Source: Halobacteriales archaeon SW_9_67_24 (GTDB taxonomy: Archaea > Halobacteriota > Halobacteria > Halobacteriales > Halococcaceae). From it: a DNA stretch of 8,097 bases. The stretch spans positions 1 to 8,097 of the forward strand of contig PXSV01000045.1 of assembly GCA_003022685.1 (NCBI GenBank). The letters are read 5' to 3'. Made by a program: the position numbers and the translations under genes. Positions 5,638 through 8,097 of the stretch are shown in pieces (position 1 is the first letter of the stretch; every line of letters starts with the position of its first letter). A model generated the notes under the pieces. It made no database searches, had not been told where the DNA came from, and saw only the letters and a program-made list of their open reading frames with translations.

Positions 5638-5645
5638 GTAAAAAC
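5638..5645 (-). promoter_or_regulatory. TATA-like box for the 48-residue membrane protein
   Basis: gtttttac on the minus strand (A5 at 5640-5644 on the plus strand) is about 28 bases before the ATG at 5613. It is one of the clearest promoter boxes in the window and may also drive sufS and sufU. Confidence 0.55.
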
Positions 5646-5722
5646 CACTGTTGACATGCGCAAGCCGAGCCAATCGAGCAGGGGGATGGCGTCGATCCGC
5701 TGGCCGAGGGGGGAGCCGGAAC

Positions 5723-5730
5723 GGTTTTGA
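5723..5730 (+). promoter_or_regulatory. TATA-like box for the GYD-domain gene
   Basis: ggttttga is centred about 27 bases before the ATG at 5754, which selects that ATG over one nine codons upstream that would lie on the box itself. Confidence 0.5.
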
Positions 5731-5753
5731 CTGGTGCGGTCGGAGCGGGCGGT

Positions 5754-6038
5754 ATGTCGACGTGGGTTGCACTCGTCGAAGTCGTCGATGCCGAGTTTCA
5801 GGACCTCCAGGAGCTCGCCTCGCTCTGGGGCGACATCAACGTCGAATTAGGGGAGGTCGACGCCGAGCTTCAGGAGACCTACGCGCTGCTCGGCCGGTAC
5901 GACTTCCTCGTGGTGTTCGAGGCTCCCGACCGCGAGTCGGTGTTCGAGGTCTCGCTGGCGGCCGAGCGCCACGGGCTGGACATGGACTCGATGGAAGGGA
6001 TCCCGATCGAGGCGTTCGGCGGCATGGTCGACCAGTAG
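5754..6038 (+). CDS. GYD domain-containing protein
   Basis: This soluble protein of 94 residues starts MSTWVALVEVVD. It has the GYD-family core: a first beta strand, a helix with an acidic face, then LLGRYDFLVVFEAPDRESVFEV (about 44-65), where GRYD is the namesake motif, and a last strand near SMEGIPIEAF. The fold resembles ferredoxin-like alpha-beta dimers such as stress-response barrel proteins. No molecular function is established to my knowledge. The gene has its own TATA-like box 27 bases upstream and sits alone on the plus strand; its stop is only 8 bp from the stop of the convergent DUF424 gene. Confidence 0.8.
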   Translation: MSTWVALVEVVDAEFQDLQELASLWGDINVELGEVDAELQETYALLGRYDFLVVFEAPDRESVFEVSLAAERHGLDMDSMEGIPIEAFGGMVDQ

Positions 6039-6046
6039 CGCCCGAC

Positions 6047-6340
6047 TCACTCCAGTCGCAACACCTGAGCGTGGCGGGTCTCGCCGAGGTCGAGCACGCT
6101 TTCCTCGTCGACGAACCCGTGCTCGACCGCGAGCGCCACGGCGTCGGTCCCGACGATGTTCGCCACCCTCGCGCCCGCGAGACTCGCCACCACTTCCTCC
6201 TCGTCGGCGGGCTCGCCGTCGTAGAACTCCTCGTTCACTTCGAAATCGATTTCGCCGTTTTCGAAGGTCTTGCCGAGCACCTCCCGGTCGCAGACCGAGA
6301 CGAGGCGACCCTCGGACGTCTCACGCTCGTTGACGATCAC
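6047..6340 (-). CDS. DUF424 family protein
   Basis: This acidic 97-residue protein begins MIVNERET and matches the archaeal DUF424 pattern: VNERE at the start, a VCDREVLGKTFENGEI segment (16-31), NIVGTDAVALAVEHGFVD (61-78) and a closing TRHAQVL. The function of DUF424 is unknown. The start is a GTG at 6340, since the family N-terminus begins exactly there. It lies inside the 3' end of the TPR gene (20-bp overlap) and has a Shine-Dalgarno-like AGGAG seven bases upstream, so it is read from the same message by internal initiation or coupling. It has no promoter box of its own. The convergent GYD gene ends 8 bp away. Confidence 0.85.
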   Translation of the reverse strand: MIVNERETSEGRLVSVCDREVLGKTFENGEIDFEVNEEFYDGEPADEEEVVASLAGARVANIVGTDAVALAVEHGFVDEESVLDLGETRHAQVLRLE

Positions 6341-7169
6341 GGACGAACTCCTCTTCGGCCTCCTCGCGGAGTTCGCGCGCCTCCGCGGCGAGTTCCTCCG
6401 CGCGCTCGTCCTCGCCGGTTTCCTCCAGCGCGCGCGCTTTCTCCTCGATGACCTCGGGGTTCCGGAATCCGAGCCTGATCGCGTTGTCGAACGCGTCGAG
6501 TGCCTCGTTCGCCAGCCCGCGTTCGAGCAGGAAGAAGCCGCGATTGAACCACGCCTGCGGGAAGCGCGCGTCGATCTCGACGGCGCGTTCGGCGTGTTCG
6601 AGCGCCTGCTCGGACCGGCCGGCCTCCCAGAGCGCGGAGGCGAGATTTGTCTCGGCGCTCGCGGCGTGTTCGCTCCGGTCGTCGATCCGGAGCGCTTCCT
6701 GATGCGCGCCGATCGCCTCGTCGTACTCTTCGAGTTCGGCGTGGGCCGCGCCCTTGTTGACCCACGCCTCCTGTTCGATCGACTCCTCGTCGGCGAACCG
6801 CGCCGCGCGTTCGAGGGTCTCGGTCGCCTGCTCGTAGCGGTTGATCCGGAGGTAGTTCAGCCCCACGTCGACGAGTTCCTCGCTATCCACGTCACCGGCA
6901 CCGAGCTGGCGTTCGTCGAGCAGGTCGGCCACCGCGCGCGAGTCGACGGGATCGACCTCGCTCGGATCGACCGAGAGTTCGGGCGGGTCGAGATCGAACC
7001 CCTCAGGCTCTCCGAAATCCTGACCTACGGAGAACTGGTGGTCGTCCGCGGCGTCGTCGGCCGCAGGATCGGGGATGGGCTCGTCGGTCTCGGGACGAGG
7101 ATCGTGGTCGTCGGCCGGATCGCGGCTCGGTTCGTTGTCGGGGGTGCGTTCGGACTCGTCGTCGGTCAT
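6321..7169 (-). CDS. Tetratricopeptide repeat protein with acidic disordered N-terminus
   Basis: This protein has 282 residues. Residues 1-95 are very rich in Asp, Glu and Pro and probably disordered. From about 98 onward come helical TPR pairs: LNYLRINRYEQATETLERA (about 104-122), AWVNKGAAHAELEEYDEA (135-152), a third starting near 174 (NLASALWEAGRSEQALEHA), AWFNRGFFLLERG (206-218), and a degenerate fifth that becomes a charged helix ending EEEFVRDRQRA. TPR arrays bind partner proteins; no partner can be named from sequence. No signal peptide or membrane segment is present, so it is cytoplasmic. The ATG at 7169 lies about 27 bases from the TTAA box shared with thpR. The gene overlaps the DUF424 gene by 20 bp, which suggests an operon and perhaps shared function. 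Confidence 0.88.
   Translation of the reverse strand: MTDDESERTPDNEPSRDPADDHDPRPETDEPIPDPAADDAADDHQFSVGQDFGEPEGFDLDPPELSVDPSEVDPVDSRAVADLLDERQLGAGDVDSEELVDVGLNYLRINRYEQATETLERAARFADEESIEQEAWVNKGAAHAELEEYDEAIGAHQEALRIDDRSEHAASAETNLASALWEAGRSEQALEHAERAVEIDARFPQAWFNRGFFLLERGLANEALDAFDNAIRLGFRNPEVIEEKARALEETGEDERAEELAAEARELREEAEEEFVRDRQRA
6348..6353 (-). promoter_or_regulatory. Shine-Dalgarno site for the DUF424 gene
   Basis: gaggag on the minus strand contains AGGAG with a 7-base spacer to the GTG at 6340, inside the TPR coding region. It supports the GTG start. It is the only well-spaced ribosome binding site I see in the window, as expected for the second gene of a leaderless operon. Confidence 0.55.
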
Positions 7170-7191
7170 ACCTCTTCATAGACGACGACCG

Positions 7192-7200
7192 CGATTAAGG
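7192..7200. promoter_or_regulatory. Shared TATA-like box between divergent TPR and thpR genes
   Basis: The 53-bp gap has one A/T-rich core, the palindrome TTAA at 7195-7198. Its centre is 27.5 bases from the minus-strand ATG (7169) and 26.5 bases from the plus-strand ATG (7223). It could serve as the TATA element for both genes. Confidence 0.5.
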
Positions 7201-7222
7201 GCTACGACCGCGTACGCTGGGT

Positions 7223-7774
7223 ATGCGACTGTTCGTGAGCGTCGATCTCGACGGGCTCGCCGGGGAGATCGCCGATGTCCAGGAAACGATCGCCGACGCG
7301 AGCGGGGTCCGACGCACCGATCCCGGGAACGTCCACGTGACGCTGAAATTTCTCGGGGAAGTCGAAGACGAGCGAGTTCCGGACCTCGCGGCGGAACTGG
7401 CTGAGGCGATCGACGGGGCAGGTGTCGATTCGTTCACTGCTACGTTCGGCGGGCTCGGCGCGTTCCCGAGCGAGGAGTACATCCGGGTACTCTGGGTCGG
7501 CATCCGCGAGGGTGGCGACGAGCTAGCCAGGCTCCACGAAGCGATCGAGGACCGAACTACCGAGATGGGGTTCGATCCCGCTGATCACGAGTTCACGCCG
7601 CACGCGACGATCGCCAGAATGGACCACGCTGGCGGCAAGGAGCGGGTCCAGCGCGCGCTCCGTGAAACCGATCGCACGGTCGGAACACTCGACGTGAACG
7701 AGGTTCGGCTGACCGAGAGCGTGCTCGATGACGACGGACCGGAGTACACCACCGTCAAGCGATTCGAGTTGTGA
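7223..7774 (+). CDS. thpR: RNA 2',3'-cyclic phosphodiesterase (2H family)
   Basis: This 183-residue protein is typical of the ThpR/LigT group in the 2H phosphoesterase superfamily. The two catalytic HxT motifs are HVTLKFLGE at residues 38-46 and HATIAR at 127-132. The N-terminus MRLFVSVDLDG and the C-terminal VRLTESVLDDDGPEYTTVKRFEL also fit the family. Members hydrolyse 2',3'-cyclic phosphate ends of RNA to 2'-phosphate, and some can ligate tRNA halves in vitro; the natural substrate in haloarchaea is uncertain. The ATG at 7223 is placed by the family start and by the TTAA box about 27 bases upstream. It diverges from the TPR-DUF424 pair, and repeat-rich non-coding sequence follows. Confidence 0.93.
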   Translation: MRLFVSVDLDGLAGEIADVQETIADASGVRRTDPGNVHVTLKFLGEVEDERVPDLAAELAEAIDGAGVDSFTATFGGLGAFPSEEYIRVLWVGIREGGDELARLHEAIEDRTTEMGFDPADHEFTPHATIARMDHAGGKERVQRALRETDRTVGTLDVNEVRLTESVLDDDGPEYTTVKRFEL

Positions 7775-7852
7775 GGGTGTATCCTGTTTCTGCTGAGAGA
7801 CGTTCGTTGCTGGAGGCGGTGACGCGTGGGAAGCACGCCAAAGGCATGCGAC

Positions 7853-7910
7853 TCGCACGAGGAATGACTGAGCGAACGAGTGAGCGAAGGAATCGGTTGG
7901 GGAGGGCGTG
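7853..7910 (+). repeat. Dispersed intergenic repeat, copy B (matches 1541-1610)
   Basis: It contains atgactgag (7864-7872), cgaacg and agtgagcg blocks, and aaggaatcggttggggagg (7887-7905), in the same order as copy A read on the minus strand, with small deletions between blocks. It lies about 80 bases after thpR. The stretch 7775-8097 holds no credible gene, only this copy and the hairpins listed separately. Confidence 0.7.
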
Positions 7911-7984
7911 GTCGTCGCGGTCCGGTAGCGGAACGTCAGTGATAGTACCGCGAACGAGCCGCAGGCGAGTGAGCGGGCCGAGGA

Positions 7985-7999
7985 ACCTCCGAAGGAGGT
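7985..7999. repeat. GAA-loop hairpin 1
   Basis: acctcc-gaa-ggaggt is a perfect 6-bp stem with a 3-nt loop. It is the first of several compact hairpins in the last 120 bases. The right arm contains an anti-16S-like ggaggt, but no start codon follows at a useful distance. Confidence 0.6.
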
Positions 8000-8007
8000 G
8001 ACGGGGT

Positions 8008-8030
8008 CTGCGTGAGCGAAGCGAACGCAG
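8008..8030. repeat. Hairpin 2 with 11-nt loop shared with 3603-3625
   Basis: ctgcgt and acgcag pair across the loop gagcgaagcga. The loop is the exact reverse complement of the loop at 3609-3619, whose arms (gaccgt/acggtc) differ in the outer three pairs yet still pair perfectly. Confidence 0.65.
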
Positions 8031-8033
8031 GCT

Positions 8034-8054
8034 CGGCAGAGCTTCGCTCTGCCG
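8034..8054. repeat. TTC-loop hairpin 3 (9-bp stem)
   Basis: cggcagagc-ttc-gctctgccg is a perfect 9-bp stem; on the minus strand the loop is GAA. A TTTT tract follows at 8060-8063, so it might act at the end of a plus-strand transcript, though it is 260 bases beyond thpR. Confidence 0.65.
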
Positions 8055-8082
8055 GTGGCTTTTGATCCACATTTTGCTAGCG

Positions 8083-8097
8083 AGGCGCGAAGCGCCT
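8083..8097. repeat. GAA-loop hairpin 4 (reaches window edge)
   Basis: aggcgc-gaa-gcgcct is a perfect 6-bp stem that ends at the last base of the window and may continue beyond it. It contains the heptamer GCGAAGC. Confidence 0.6.

Noticed and set aside
5614..5772. N-terminal extension of the 48-residue membrane protein
   Set aside because: It is Pro/Arg-rich, crosses the promoter box of this gene and the start of the divergent GYD gene.
6270..7181. 303-codon plus-strand open frame over the TPR and DUF424 genes
   Set aside because: It is antisense shadow; the minus-strand frames have recognisable TPR and DUF424 sequence.
7755..8072. Minus-strand 105-codon frame and plus-strand 76-codon frame at the right end
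   Set aside because: Both run through repeat and hairpin DNA, are Arg/Ser-rich, lack promoter boxes, and overlap the thpR end or copy B of the repeat.
7985..8097. CRISPR array
   Set aside because: The hairpins have different stems and irregular spacing; there are no regular direct repeats with unique spacers.

Overview
This window is about 8.1 kb of GC-rich DNA, almost certainly from a haloarchaeon (class Halobacteria). The signs are very acidic proteins, strong G/C bias at third codon positions (which creates many long antisense open frames), family signatures for archaeal RadA, PspAB, DUF424 and a U-type Fe-S scaffold, and start codons that mostly sit 25-30 bases after a short A/T-rich box with no Shine-Dalgarno sequence, as expected for leaderless haloarchaeal transcripts. 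The style of the intergenic repeats reminds me of Halococcus-like genomes, but I cannot test that here.

Layout, left to right. An NMD3-like zinc-ribbon protein (minus, cut by the left edge) diverges from htpX (plus), a membrane M48 metalloprotease carrying a perfect in-frame 39-bp tandem duplication. A 400-bp gap rich in inverted repeats follows, then pspAB and radA (both plus). radA converges on a minus-strand Fe-S cluster block, sufS then sufU in transcription order, headed by a 48-residue two-helix membrane protein. Between radA and sufU lies a 233-bp gap with GC-rich and hairpin repeats. A GYD-domain gene (plus) converges, with an 8-bp gap, on a minus-strand pair encoding a TPR protein and a DUF424 protein that overlap by 20 bp. 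The TPR gene diverges from thpR (2',3'-cyclic RNA phosphodiesterase, plus). The last 323 bases hold no gene but several hairpins and a second copy of an intergenic repeat.

How the genes relate. HtpX and PspAB are known partners of the PspA/phage-shock membrane-stress theme. SufS and SufU form a sulfur donor-acceptor pair for Fe-S assembly. RadA is the archaeal recombinase. NMD3-like, DUF424 and ThpR are informational or RNA-linked families. This looks like a conserved chromosomal neighbourhood and not a mobile or defence island. I found no new multi-gene system. The points most worth a second look are the HtpX duplication, the families of intergenic hairpins (including a pair with compensatory arm changes), a single TTAA box placed to serve two divergent leaderless genes, and an Fe-S scaffold that mixes SufU and IscU traits.
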